Assembly: GCF_021725675.1 (NCBI RefSeq)
Contig: NZ_JAKJPO010000008.1
Location: 186,001-250,000 of the forward strand
Direction of reading: 5' to 3'
DNA: 64,000 nt
Source: Marilutibacter chinensis
GTDB lineage: Bacteria; Pseudomonadota; Gammaproteobacteria; Xanthomonadales; Xanthomonadaceae
Made by a program: the position numbers and the translations under genes. Position 1 is the first letter of the stretch. Every line of letters begins with the position of its first letter. Shown here piece by piece: positions 19,865 to 28,518 of this stretch. The notes under the pieces were generated by a model. The model was not told the DNA's origin. It searched no databases and was given only the letters and a program-made list of their open reading frames with translations.

Positions 19865-21008
19865 GCCCCTTTGCCAACGCCACGACCGTATCAGGCTTGA
19901 CGTTCAACAAACTCGCGGCGTCGCGGAGCAACGTTTGCCCGCTCATCGCGCTCGCCACAATCGTTCTCGTGAACTTCTTGCTGTTTCTAATCGGGATCGT
20001 GACAAGGGCCGTCGGCTTGCCGCTGGACTTAACCCGCTGCGTGTTGGCCGCGACCTCGTCATAAAACGCTTGATCCACAAGCTTGTTGTCCAGCGCGCGC
20101 CGCGCGATGACGAGCTTGCTGACTCGGAAATACTTGGCGAGCTTGTCCACGTCCTGCGGGCCAGCCCAGCGCTCCAGGAAGGCGTTCATCGGAACTAGCA
20201 GGTTCGCCGCAACGCGGTTGCAGAGGCGTTCTGTCGGGTTGCCGAATCGGCTGGGCGTCACGTCAGAAACGCCAGTCACGCCAAGCCAGATGTGAGCCAA
20301 CTCGTGCATGAGTGTAAAGACGGCCGCTACCTCGGCATCGCGCCCGTTGACGAATACCAGCGGCACCAGCTTGTGCGCGACCGCGAAGCCGCGAAACTCC
20401 TTCTCGGAGATCGGCCGGTGCGTATTGGCCTTGACGTAGCTCGTCTTAAAGACCAACACACCCTTAGCCTCGGCCTTCGCGCTCAGCGCGGAAAAATAGG
20501 ACGCGGCATCGGGGCTCTTGCGGCGGTCGTCGTCGGTAATGCCAAGCTCGCGGCGCATGTCCGCGGCAATGTCGTCAGCATTGCGCTTCGCATCGGCAGC
20601 GAAGCGACCAACGAAGGGAAGCTCCCCGCCCCCCGCTTCCGTCAGATATTCGATCAGCCAACTCTGCTTCGCAAACACGTCTTCGAGCGTTTCATAGAAG
20701 TCTTCGCTCAACGGCTGCGCGTCTTGGATTTGGCGTAGATCGGGAATGCTAGGGCGCGTGATTTCGGGCGGCTCGGCAAGGAACAGGTAGCCGAAGGGAA
20801 TGCGCGCCTTCTTCGCCAGCTTCTCGGCCTGTGGCACGGTCAAGCGGCCTTCGGTGATGCGCTCGCGATCCTTCTCGCGCTTGGCTACGCTTTCGGCGAA
20901 AGAGTGCAGCGTTTGGCCCGCCTTTTCAGCAGCCCAATCAAGCACATCGCGGGAGAGTTCCAGCGCCTCCACGTTTGCCCGCCCATCGCCCCTAATGAAA
21001 CGGCTCAT
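19848..21008 (-). CDS. XRE/ImmA-IrrE family zinc metallopeptidase (partner of DUF4411)
   Basis: A 386-residue protein. An N-terminal helix-turn-helix-like region (about 25-75, with RLTVPQAEKLAKKARIPFGYLF) is followed by the ImmA/IrrE peptidase domain with zinc motif HELAH (H235, E236, H239) and a conserved second region (NPTERLCNRVAANLLVP). Such proteins cleave or control repressors in phage-like elements and pair with PIN-like toxins. It starts 57 bases from the terminase fragment and overlaps the DUF4411 gene, so the two probably form one operon. Regulation by its own HTH region is likely but not shown. Confidence 0.88.
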   Translation of the reverse strand: MSRFIRGDGRANVEALELSRDVLDWAAEKAGQTLHSFAESVAKREKDRERITEGRLTVPQAEKLAKKARIPFGYLFLAEPPEITRPSIPDLRQIQDAQPLSEDFYETLEDVFAKQSWLIEYLTEAGGGELPFVGRFAADAKRNADDIAADMRRELGITDDDRRKSPDAASYFSALSAKAEAKGVLVFKTSYVKANTHRPISEKEFRGFAVAHKLVPLVFVNGRDAEVAAVFTLMHELAHIWLGVTGVSDVTPSRFGNPTERLCNRVAANLLVPMNAFLERWAGPQDVDKLAKYFRVSKLVIARRALDNKLVDQAFYDEVAANTQRVKSSGKPTALVTIPIRNSKKFTRTIVASAMSGQTLLRDAASLLNVKPDTVVALAKGRAERD

Positions 21009-21065
21009 TAGACCATACCCTCTGTCGCACAGGCTGAGAAGACGGTCAGGCCGTTTGCCCTACCT

Positions 21066-21473
21066 TTAGCGGACCAGTCCCCGACGGGGCCATATCACCT
21101 TCAGGTCGTCGGCGGTCGCGTACTCGGGCCGCGAAAGGCCAAACACGGCAAGGGCCAGCGCAAGGACCAGGTCGTCGTGAGCGCCCTCGCGGGCGTTGAA
21201 CGTCGCATTGCCCGCGTCGGAGTACTTCACGCGAAAGTCCTTCAACTCGCGCACCAGCACCGGGGCGTCAGACAAATCCCGGCGGATATTCAAGCTGCCC
21301 GAGTGCAGCAGCGCTTGGACCTTGCTCACCAGCTCCACCTTCGGAACCGACCAGCCAACGGAGTTCGGAATGACCTCGCGCCCACTGGTGATGGCGACAC
21401 CTTGCGCGAGCCGCAGCGCCGGGCGCTCCAAAAACATAACCAGAAATGGGGTCAGAAATGGGGTCAGGTACAT
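21066..21473 (-). pseudogene. Truncated phage terminase large-subunit C-terminus
   Basis: An open frame whose last 100 residues match the C-terminal nuclease part of phage large terminases. It reads PKVELVSKVQALLHSGSL, then VRELKDFRVKYSDAGN, then the nuclease-end motif REGAHDDLVLALALAVFG. Only this tail is present (families usually exceed 450 residues); the ATPase part is absent. The first 13 codons are made by a 12-bp tandem repeat, so the reading frame starts inside the repeat and is an artefact. It is a broken prophage remnant at the distal end of the tRNA-Phe island. Confidence 0.75.
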
Positions 21474-21475
21474 TT
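21442..21475 (+). repeat. Tandem 12-bp repeat with GGGGTCAGGTACATTTTCG junction
   Basis: The unit AGAAATGGGGTC occurs twice in a row and continues as AGGTACATTTTCG. Motifs of the GGGGTCAG...ACATTTT type are familiar at the borders of REP-associated or IS200-like insertions in proteobacteria; that link is from memory. It marks the exact point where the terminase fragment ends and ordinary chromosome resumes. Confidence 0.6.
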
Positions 21476-21498
21476 TCGCGAGCCGCAGCCCCGCGCAA

Positions 21499-22146
21499 TC
21501 ACCCCGCCCCGCCCTGCCGGACAGCTTCCGCCGTGCGCAGTTCGTTCCACGATGCGCGGAACACGCGCATCGCCGACCTCAGGAACATCACCAGCAGCGC
21601 GGCAGCGATCACCAGGTCGGGCCAACCGGCATTGAACAGCCAGACCAGCGCGGCGGCGGCAAGGACGGCGAAGCCTTCGGCGACGTCGTTGCGCGAGCAC
21701 TCCCAGGCCGAGGCGAGATTGACGTCGCCGTCGCGGTGCGGCGTCAGCAGCCGCAGGCAGACGATATTCGCGCCCAGGTTCAGCAGGGCGGCCAGGCCCA
21801 TGCCTTCGAACAGCGGCGTGACCGGGTTGACGAGCCGCCAGGCGGTCTGTGCGCCGACCGCCAGCGCCGCGATCAGGATCAACCCGCCCTTGAACAGCGA
21901 CACCCTGGCCTTTGCCGTGGCGCTGGCGCCGACGACGGCCAGGCTGAGGGCGTAGGTCAGCGCGTCCCCGAGGTTGTCGAGACCGCCCGACAGCAACGAC
22001 GAGGAACGCGAAAGGATCGCGGCGGCGATCATCATCAGAAAGGTCGCGGCGTTGATCGCGAGCACGGTGACCAGCACGCGGCGCTGTTTGGCGTGCATCG
22101 CCTGCACGTCGATCGTCGTTCCGCATCCGCAACAGGAATCGCTCAT
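21499..22146 (-). CDS. Cation diffusion facilitator-like transporter, short form
   Basis: A 215-residue inner-membrane protein with five or six hydrophobic segments. An N-terminal Cys cluster (SCCGCG) could bind metal. The first transmembrane metal site appears as DNLGDA (D-x3-D), and the second as a SRNDVAEG segment in place of the usual HxxxD. The C-terminal cytoplasmic domain of standard CDF proteins (about 300 residues) is missing, so this is a truncated subclass. Zinc or another divalent metal is likely, but the ion is not inferable. It stands next to the island border. Confidence 0.8.
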   Translation of the reverse strand: MSDSCCGCGTTIDVQAMHAKQRRVLVTVLAINAATFLMMIAAAILSRSSSLLSGGLDNLGDALTYALSLAVVGASATAKARVSLFKGGLILIAALAVGAQTAWRLVNPVTPLFEGMGLAALLNLGANIVCLRLLTPHRDGDVNLASAWECSRNDVAEGFAVLAAAALVWLFNAGWPDLVIAAALLVMFLRSAMRVFRASWNELRTAEAVRQGGAG

Positions 22147-22361
22147 GTCGCCGGTGGTCGCGTCCGCACCGGGTCAGGATATAGGCGGGGCGGAGAAGGC
22201 CACCAGTTGCCGGCGCCGCGACGATGGAGCTCGACGGTGCCGCGCCGGCCTGCCCCAGGGAACCGGTTCGCCCCGACCTACCGGAGCCATTCGGATCGGC
22301 CCTCCGCTCGCATCTGCAGCGCGCTAGAGTCGTCGCCTTCGTCGCTACCGGGGAATACACG

Positions 22362-22823
22362 ATGCGGAAGCTTTCGTTGCCTGCCGGGGTGCTGCTGGGC
22401 GGCCTGCTCGGCGGCGCGCTGGATCTGGTCTACGCGATTTCCTTCGCCGCCACGCTGGGGGTGACGCCGGTCCGGGTGTTGCAGACCATCGCCAGCGGCC
22501 TGCAGGGTGCCGACGCTTACGACGGCGGCAACGCCAGCGCAGCGTTGGGTCTGTTCTGCCATTTCGCGATATCGGTCGGCTGGGCCGGGATCTACGCAGC
22601 GGTCGCGATGCGGATCGGCTGGTTCCGCGAGCGGCCGATGTGGACGGGGCCGCTGTTCGGCATCGTGGTGTTCCTGGCGATGCGCTGCGTGGTGCTGCCG
22701 CTGTCGGCCTATCCGCGGCCGGTCAGCTTTCCGCCGTTGTCATCGAGCCTGGACCTGCTGTCGCACATGTTCCTGTTCGGCCTGCCGATCGCGCTGCTGG
22801 TCGCCCGGGCGTTGCGCAGGTAG
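22362..22823 (+). CDS. Hypothetical inner-membrane protein (YagU/DUF1440-like)
   Basis: A 153-residue protein with four predicted membrane segments, starting MRKLSLPAGVLLGGLLGGALD. The pattern of an N-terminal GGLLGGALDLVYA, a central CHFAISVGWAGIYAAVA and LSHMFLFGLPIALLVAR is reminiscent of YagU/DUF1440-type proteins; this is a weak resemblance. Function unknown. Convergent with the SLH-containing protease gene, with a strong hairpin between them. Confidence 0.7.
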   Translation: MRKLSLPAGVLLGGLLGGALDLVYAISFAATLGVTPVRVLQTIASGLQGADAYDGGNASAALGLFCHFAISVGWAGIYAAVAMRIGWFRERPMWTGPLFGIVVFLAMRCVVLPLSAYPRPVSFPPLSSSLDLLSHMFLFGLPIALLVARALRR

Positions 22824-22846
22824 CGCGGCGGAGATTGCAGAAAGAA

Positions 22847-22875
22847 GAGTGGCCCGGGGGGATGCCGGGCCACTC
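22847..22875. terminator. Bidirectional hairpin between convergent genes
   Basis: An 11-bp perfect stem (GAGTGGCCCGG / CCGGGCCACTC) with a 7-base loop lies in the 107-base gap between two convergent genes. There is no T-run on either side, so it may stop transcription with Rho or stabilise 3' ends. A second shorter palindrome (GGACGG...CCGTCC) follows. Confidence 0.55.
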
Positions 22876-22930
22876 GGGGAAGAACGGACGGGGGGATACC
22901 GTCCGCTCCTTGCTGCTCGGTGTCTGCGAG

Positions 22931-25438
22931 TCAGTCCTCCGCGCTCTGGTAGTGCGCCATGTAGCGGCCGGCGGCGACCGCGTAGGCGGCGCGGGTCACG
23001 CCCAGGGACGGATCGAACCAGGCATGCAGGGTCGGCTCCAGGTCGAACGGCCCCTGGGTCACGGTGAAGCGGGCGTTGATCAGGCCCAGGTCGAGCGCCA
23101 GCTGGGCGTAGCCGCGCAGGCTGGCCGGGATGCTGCCGGCGTCCTCGACCGGGATGCGCTTGCCGTCGTAGAACGCGGTCAGCTCGCCGCTGAAGGCCTG
23201 CGCCTCGCTCTGCAGGGCCAGACTCTGCACCAGCGAATACGCCAGGCTGATCCGGGTGACCTTGTCGTTGGGACGGAACGCGCCGTTGACCGTGCCCATC
23301 ACCCCGGCCTGCGACTGGCCGAGGTCGCGCAGCGCGGCGCCGCGGGCGACGGCCGATTCGGCGAACGGATACGCGGCGTGGCCCGGACCGATATCGCTGA
23401 AGCTGCTGTTGCCGGAGAACGGCAGCCACTGGCGGATGCTGGCGCCCATCACCAGGTACTCGGCCAGTTCGCTGCGCTTGAGCACCGCGTCCGGACGGAA
23501 CTGGTGATCGGAGTGGCCATCGACCAACCGGTTGCCGACCGCGTATTCGATCGCCGACCGCGCCGGGTGGCTGGCGACGTCGCCCATGCCGGTGTAGCCG
23601 CCGCTGTTGATCAGGCTGATCTCGCCGCTGACCGTACCCGGCAGGCCATAGCCGTTGGTGACACCGAGCGGGTCGAGGCCGGTGCCGGACACCGAACCGA
23701 TGCCGCGCGCGCTGACCGTCCACACGCCCGGCTTGGCCGGCGCACCAGTGGTCACGGTGTCGCCGAGCACCGGCAGAGCGATCGCCGAGCCGTACCTGAC
23801 CCCGTCGGGGTCGGTCAGCACCAGGGCCAGGGTGTTCTCGCCGATGGTCGCGCGGACCGAGACCCAGGCCGCCTTGTCGCCGACGGTGAACTGCTGCTTG
23901 CCGGTTTCGCCGACCGGCGAGAAGTCGAACGAGAACGGCTGGCTGCTGCCCGGCACCAGGATCGCGTTGGCGTTGAACTCGCGCAGCGCGTTGACGGTGC
24001 CGCCGTGATCGTCGCGCAGGCCGGCGGCTTCGGCGACCGCGGCGTAGGCGTTGGCGTGACCGGCGCCGGCTTCCCATGGCAACCGCCCGGTCATGTTGGT
24101 CGCGGTGCGCTGCAGGATGTCCTTGACCTGCGCCGGGGTCAGGTTCGGGTTGGCCTCCAGCATCAGCGCGACGATGCCGGACACGTGCGGCGTCGCCATC
24201 GAGGTGCCGCTCATGTGGCTGTAGAAGGGCTGGTGGGCGGGGTCGAGCGAACTGTCGTCGGCCAGCAGGTGCAGCGAGCCGGCGGTGTCGCGGGTGGAGA
24301 CGATGTCGACGCCGGTGGCGACCACGGTCGGCTCGTTGATGTAGGTCCACTGGCTGCCGTCGGGCATCGTGAAATCGCCGATCTCGCCGCGCTTGCCGCG
24401 CGAGGAGAAGCCGGTCAGCACGCCGTCCTTCTCGCCGGCGCCGACCGAGATCACCCATGGCGCCTGCGCGTACGGGTTGTGGGTGTCCTCGCCGGGGCCG
24501 TCGTTGCCGGCCGCGAACACGCTGACGATGCCGCGCTTGTACAGCTCGTAGGTCGCAATGTTGACCGGGTTCAGCGGATCGAACTTGCCCGAACTGCCCC
24601 AGGAGTTGCTGGTGACCCGGATCGGCGAGTCGAAGCTGAACTGGTGGGTGGCGGCGTAGTCGAGGCCGCCGACCGCGTCGAGCACGAGGATCACCGCGCC
24701 CGAACCGTAGCCGACCAGGTCGGCGCCCGGTGCGACGCCGCGGTACAGGCCGTTCGAGCGCTCGCCGGTGCCGCCGATGGTGCCGGCGCAGTGGGTGCCG
24801 TGGCCGGACCCGAGGTCGGTGTTGGGAATGTTCTCGAGATAGGTGATCGGAACGATGCCGGGTGCGACCAGCTCGCCGGCCAGCTCGGCGAGGATGTTCT
24901 GCGGGCCGAGCACGTTCTGCACGACGTTCTCGCCGAACTTCAGATCCTCGTGGGTGGCGTCGACACCCGAGTCGTTGACCAGCACGGTCACGCCCCAGCC
25001 GCTGAACGGAATCGCGCGACCGTAGTCGCCCGGGTTCTGCACGGTGCGTGCGGCACCGGACATCTCGCGCGCTTCCTTGTTGAAGTAGCGCAATGGCGCG
25101 TTGAAGTAGATCGAGGCGACGTCGTCGCGCGCGGCCAGCGCACGGATCTCGGCCGGGGTCGCGAGCGCGCCGACGATCGGCAGGCTCTGCATGCGCACGC
25201 CGCGGTCGATGCCGAGCAGCTTCAGCGCGTCGAGCTGGGTGGCGGTGGCCGGCCCGGACTGTTCGTAGCTGACGATGATCTGCAGTTGGTCGGTCGGCAA
25301 TGCGCTGTCCATGCGCGAGAGCAGTTGCGGGTCGAGGTGGGCGTCGGCGAGCGCCACGCCGCTGGCGAGCAGGCCGGCGGCCAGGGCGCAGACGCGGAAG
25401 CTCCTGCGACGGGTGATGGAACGGGACTGGAATGACAT
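22931..25438 (-). CDS. S8 subtilisin-like serine protease with C-terminal SLH repeats
   Basis: An 835-residue secreted protease. The start MSFQSRSITRRRS gives a clean signal peptide ending at GVALADA; the longer upstream frame is not signal-like. A propeptide/I9-like region (about 35-125) is followed by the S8 domain with Asp156 (NDSGVD), His213 (GSGHGTHCAG) and Ser413 (SGTSMATPHVSG). Residues 530-640 form a beta-rich PPC-like region. From about 650 to the end are S-layer-homology repeats (AIEYAVGNRLVDGHSDHQF, then FRPNDKVTRISLAYSL, then FDPSLGVTRAAYAVAA). SLH repeats are rare in proteobacteria and suggest cell-surface attachment. A paralogue without them lies just upstream. Confidence 0.93.
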   Translation of the reverse strand: MSFQSRSITRRRSFRVCALAAGLLASGVALADAHLDPQLLSRMDSALPTDQLQIIVSYEQSGPATATQLDALKLLGIDRGVRMQSLPIVGALATPAEIRALAARDDVASIYFNAPLRYFNKEAREMSGAARTVQNPGDYGRAIPFSGWGVTVLVNDSGVDATHEDLKFGENVVQNVLGPQNILAELAGELVAPGIVPITYLENIPNTDLGSGHGTHCAGTIGGTGERSNGLYRGVAPGADLVGYGSGAVILVLDAVGGLDYAATHQFSFDSPIRVTSNSWGSSGKFDPLNPVNIATYELYKRGIVSVFAAGNDGPGEDTHNPYAQAPWVISVGAGEKDGVLTGFSSRGKRGEIGDFTMPDGSQWTYINEPTVVATGVDIVSTRDTAGSLHLLADDSSLDPAHQPFYSHMSGTSMATPHVSGIVALMLEANPNLTPAQVKDILQRTATNMTGRLPWEAGAGHANAYAAVAEAAGLRDDHGGTVNALREFNANAILVPGSSQPFSFDFSPVGETGKQQFTVGDKAAWVSVRATIGENTLALVLTDPDGVRYGSAIALPVLGDTVTTGAPAKPGVWTVSARGIGSVSGTGLDPLGVTNGYGLPGTVSGEISLINSGGYTGMGDVASHPARSAIEYAVGNRLVDGHSDHQFRPDAVLKRSELAEYLVMGASIRQWLPFSGNSSFSDIGPGHAAYPFAESAVARGAALRDLGQSQAGVMGTVNGAFRPNDKVTRISLAYSLVQSLALQSEAQAFSGELTAFYDGKRIPVEDAGSIPASLRGYAQLALDLGLINARFTVTQGPFDLEPTLHAWFDPSLGVTRAAYAVAAGRYMAHYQSAED

Positions 25439-25619
25439 GGACAGGCTCCGGTGTGGATCCCCCGGGAAACCGGGGGTCGCATCACCTTCGCCGGGCGCGG
25501 CGCCGCCGGCCATCCGGGATTGCCTTCAACCGTACTGGGGGAAAGCCCTCATGCTGGCGTCTGCGCGGACCGGCCAGCCGGCGGGGTCGGCTCACGTGCG
25601 GCTCGGGGCGGTCCGCCAG

Positions 25620-25720
25620 ACCAGTCCTCCTGAACCAGCCCCCCCTCAACCAGCCGCCCTAAACCAGCCCTCCCCCCAACGAGCCCTCTCCAATCAGCCC
25701 TCCCCAACCAGCCGCCCTCC
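25620..25720. repeat. Seven tandem 14-16 bp ACCAGCC(N) repeats between protease genes
   Basis: Seven consecutive units each begin ACCAG or a one-base variant and continue with CCCTCC-type pyrimidine runs (examples: ACCAGCCGCCCTAA, ATCAGCCCTCCCCA). The tract is strongly strand-asymmetric and cannot be a conserved protein. It lies in the 441-base gap between two paralogous protease genes. The remaining 160 bases before the second gene hold only weak inverted repeats. Confidence 0.75.
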
Positions 25721-25879
25721 GGTGCGATGGCGAAGAGGGCGGCACGTGCTGCCCGATCCAGGCACTCCGAAAAAGACAGCACCGGACAGCAGGACCGAGC
25801 CCCCTCGATCCTGCCGCCGGTGCTGCCCGGACTGCTCCGGTGATGCCCGCGCCCCTCGCCCCGGGGTGCAGGCGTTCGA

Positions 25880-27271
25880 TCAGAGTCCGGCCGCGACGCC
25901 GACCGCCTCGTAGGCATCGACGTGGCCGCCGCCGACTTCCCAGCTGGCGCGGCCGGGCATCGGGTCGGCGGTGTCGTGCAGCACCGTCTTGACCTCCAGC
26001 GGGGTCAGCGCCGGATTGGCCTCCAGCAGCAGCGCGACGATGCCGGCCACGTGCGGCGTCGCCATCGAGGTGCCGCTCATGTGGGTGTAGAACGGCACGT
26101 GCAGCGGGTCGAGACTGGCGTCCTGGCCGGTCGCCAGCAGCGGCAGCGCGCCGGTCAGCGCACGGGCGGAGACGATGTCCACGCCGGTCGCCACCAGGGT
26201 CGGCTGGTTGACGTAGGTCCATTGGCTGCCGTCGGGCATGCTGAAGCTGCCGCTCTCGCCCGGGTTGCCGCGCGAGGAGAAGTCGGCCAGGGTGCCGTCC
26301 TTGTTGCCGGCACCGACCGAGATCACCCACGGCGCCTGCGCGTAGGGGTTGTGGGTGTCCGCGCCGGGGCCATCGTTGCCGGCCGCGAACACGCTGACGA
26401 TGCCGTGCTTGTAGGCCTCGTAGCTGGCGATGTTGACCGGGTCGGTCGGGTCGAAGTCGCCCGAAGTCCCCCACGAGTTCGAGATCACCTTGATCGGTGC
26501 GTCGAACGCGTGCTGGTTGCCGATCGCATAGTCGAAGCCGCCGACCGCATCGAGGATCGAGATCAGCGCGCCGGAACCGTAGCCGACAATGTCGGCGCCG
26601 GGCGCGACACCGCGATGCAGGCCGCCGGAACGCTCGCCGGTGCCGCCGACCGAGCCGGCGCAGTGGGTGCCGTGGCCGGAGCTGACGTCGGTATTGGGCT
26701 GGCCCTCAAGATAGGTCGCCGGCAGGAAACCCAGCACCGACGACAGGTTGGTCAGCGCCTGCACGTTCTCGACGACGTTCTCGCCGAGCTTGAGGTCCTC
26801 GTGGGTGGCGTCGATGCCGGAATCGTTGACCATCACGGTCACGCCCTGCCCGGTATAGCCGTAATCGGGATCGGCCTGCACGGCGTCGACGCCGGACAGC
26901 TCCCGCGCATCGGCGTTGTAGTACCGCAGTTCGCGGTTCAGGTGGATCGACAGCACGTCGTTGCGCCCGGCCAGCGCGCGGATCTCCGCCGGGGTGGCCA
27001 GCGCGCCGGCGATCGGCAGGTGGTGCATGGTGCGACCGCGGGTGATGCCCAGGTTGCGCAGCACCTCGAGCTGCCCGGTGGTGAGCGGGCCGGACTGACC
27101 ATAGCTGATCACGATCTCCAGCTCGTCGACGGGCAGCGCGCCGGCCAGCTCCGCGACCAGTTGCGGATCCAGCCGGGCCTCGGCCACGGCGACGCCACTG
27201 GCCAGCAGGCCTGCCGCGATCGCACACAGGCGCAGGCGGGCGGGAATACGGTGCGGGTGCGGACTGCTCAT
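25880..27271 (-). CDS. S8 subtilisin-like serine protease (paralogue without SLH)
   Basis: A 463-residue secreted protease, a close paralogue of the neighbour downstream. The start MSSPHPHRIPARL follows GGAGAG and gives a signal peptide ending GVAVAEA; an earlier in-frame Met lies outside this pattern. Catalytic residues are Asp150 (NDSGID), His200 (SSGHGTHCAGS) and Ser402 (SGTSMATPHVAG). It stops right after the catalytic domain (YEAVGVAAGL), lacking the beta-rich and SLH parts of its paralogue. This suggests duplication followed by loss, or domain gain in the other copy. The pair probably has shared ancestry, since both share GASVGAGEKDG/GAGNKDG-type blocks and signal peptides. Confidence 0.93.
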   Translation of the reverse strand: MSSPHPHRIPARLRLCAIAAGLLASGVAVAEARLDPQLVAELAGALPVDELEIVISYGQSGPLTTGQLEVLRNLGITRGRTMHHLPIAGALATPAEIRALAGRNDVLSIHLNRELRYYNADARELSGVDAVQADPDYGYTGQGVTVMVNDSGIDATHEDLKLGENVVENVQALTNLSSVLGFLPATYLEGQPNTDVSSGHGTHCAGSVGGTGERSGGLHRGVAPGADIVGYGSGALISILDAVGGFDYAIGNQHAFDAPIKVISNSWGTSGDFDPTDPVNIASYEAYKHGIVSVFAAGNDGPGADTHNPYAQAPWVISVGAGNKDGTLADFSSRGNPGESGSFSMPDGSQWTYVNQPTLVATGVDIVSARALTGALPLLATGQDASLDPLHVPFYTHMSGTSMATPHVAGIVALLLEANPALTPLEVKTVLHDTADPMPGRASWEVGGGHVDAYEAVGVAAGL

Positions 27272-27549
27272 GCCGGATCTCTCCTCGGACTCGTTGATCG
27301 GGATCCGCATCGAGTATTCCCAGCCGCGCTCGCGGGCATATCGGGGATTTCCTTCAGTTCATGAAGGTGAATACACCCACTCCTTGCCGGCGAGGGATCG
27401 GAAACGGAGCCGAGAACCCAGGGAGGCGGGCGCGCCTGAGGGAAAACCCCTAGAGACGGTGCTCACGGTTTCGCGCTAGGCTCGGGCGCGTATCCGCCCT
27501 GCTTGTCCGTTCGCACGCCCCCCGGCAGCGGCCCACCCCGGAGGAAGCA

Positions 27550-28413
27550 ATGCCGAGATTCGCCCCGTTCCAGAGACCGTCGCCGGTCCGGCTGCTGCCG
27601 GTCGTGCTGCTCGCGCTGATGTTCGCTGCGGTCGGCAGCGCCACCGCGCAAACGCTGCCCGTGCAGGTCCAGGTGTCCGGCAACAACGCCACCGCGCAGA
27701 TCGGGGTGCTCGGGCAGAGCGTGGCCGACGTGAGCCTGAACTTCGACGACGCCAGCGGCCTGAGCGCTTCCAGTCTCGGCGTCGGCGCGACGCTGGTGAG
27801 TCTCAACGATCCGCTGCTGCTCGCCCGCCTGCCCGACCTGCAGCTGACCCAGCTCGATTCCGCGCTGCCGCTGCTGATCACGATAGAGCCACCGAGTGGC
27901 GGCGGGCTGACCTTCAACCGCACGGTGCGGGTCGAGGTGCACACCCACGCACTGAGCTACACCGCGGGCAGCGCCTATCGGCTGTTCAAGGCGCCGCTCG
28001 GCGGCGCGTTCCGCGACATCACCGACGAGATCGCCCCCGGCAGCGTGCGCGCACGCGGCACCACCGGCGGTTTCTCGCAGTTCCTGGTGCTGCTCGACCT
28101 GCGCGATACCGACGAGGTGGTCGCAGAGAAATTCGACTGGCTGCGCGACCGCGTGGATGCGCTGCCCGTCGGCGTACGCGCCGGCCACATCGCCAGCCTC
28201 GACGCCGCCGAAGCCGCGATCGCCGCCGAGGACTACGCCACCGCGATCGCCGAACTCGACACCCTGCGCGCGAGCGCCGCCAGCCAGGCCGGCAGCAGCC
28301 TGAGCCAGCAGTGGCAGGCGGGCGGCGGCGGCAGCAACCAGGCCGGCGACCTGATCGCGGGCGCGAACACGCTGAAGTTCAGCATCGCCTACCTGCGCGA
28401 CTACGGACCGTAA
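27550..28413 (+). CDS. Conserved secreted protein of unknown function
   Basis: A 287-residue protein preceded by GAGGAAGC and starting MPRFAPFQRPSPVRLLPVVL; a signal peptide ends near ATAQ. The middle (40-150) looks beta-rich, with FNRTVRVEVHTHALSYTAGS and RLFKAPLGGAFRDITDEIAPGS in short blocks. The end (about 215-260) is helical and Ala-rich with repeats of AAIAAEDYATAIAELDTLRAS type. No enzyme motif and no lipobox. The family was not recognised, although similar secreted proteins occur in Lysobacterales. It is divergent from the proteases across a 278-base gap. Confidence 0.75.
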   Translation: MPRFAPFQRPSPVRLLPVVLLALMFAAVGSATAQTLPVQVQVSGNNATAQIGVLGQSVADVSLNFDDASGLSASSLGVGATLVSLNDPLLLARLPDLQLTQLDSALPLLITIEPPSGGGLTFNRTVRVEVHTHALSYTAGSAYRLFKAPLGGAFRDITDEIAPGSVRARGTTGGFSQFLVLLDLRDTDEVVAEKFDWLRDRVDALPVGVRAGHIASLDAAEAAIAAEDYATAIAELDTLRASAASQAGSSLSQQWQAGGGGSNQAGDLIAGANTLKFSIAYLRDYGP

Positions 28414-28518
28414 GGCGGACGCGCCGGGCGCGACCGCATCCGCCGCCTACGGCTCCCCGGCCGGGCCCGGCACGGACCCGCCCCTGGCCGTCGGACCGGC
28501 CCGCGCTAAGATGACCGG

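Larger units (their letters stand above)
18907..21480. mobile_element. Remnant genomic island at the tRNA-Phe 3' end
   Basis: Between the encoded CCA of tRNA-Phe and the cation transporter gene lies about 2.6 kb of DNA with more A/T than its surroundings. It holds a toxin-like pair, a mini-ORF and a terminase fragment. No integrase is present. I searched by eye for a second copy of the tRNA 3' end near the right border and found none, so the borders are approximate and the element is probably decayed. Confidence 0.6.
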
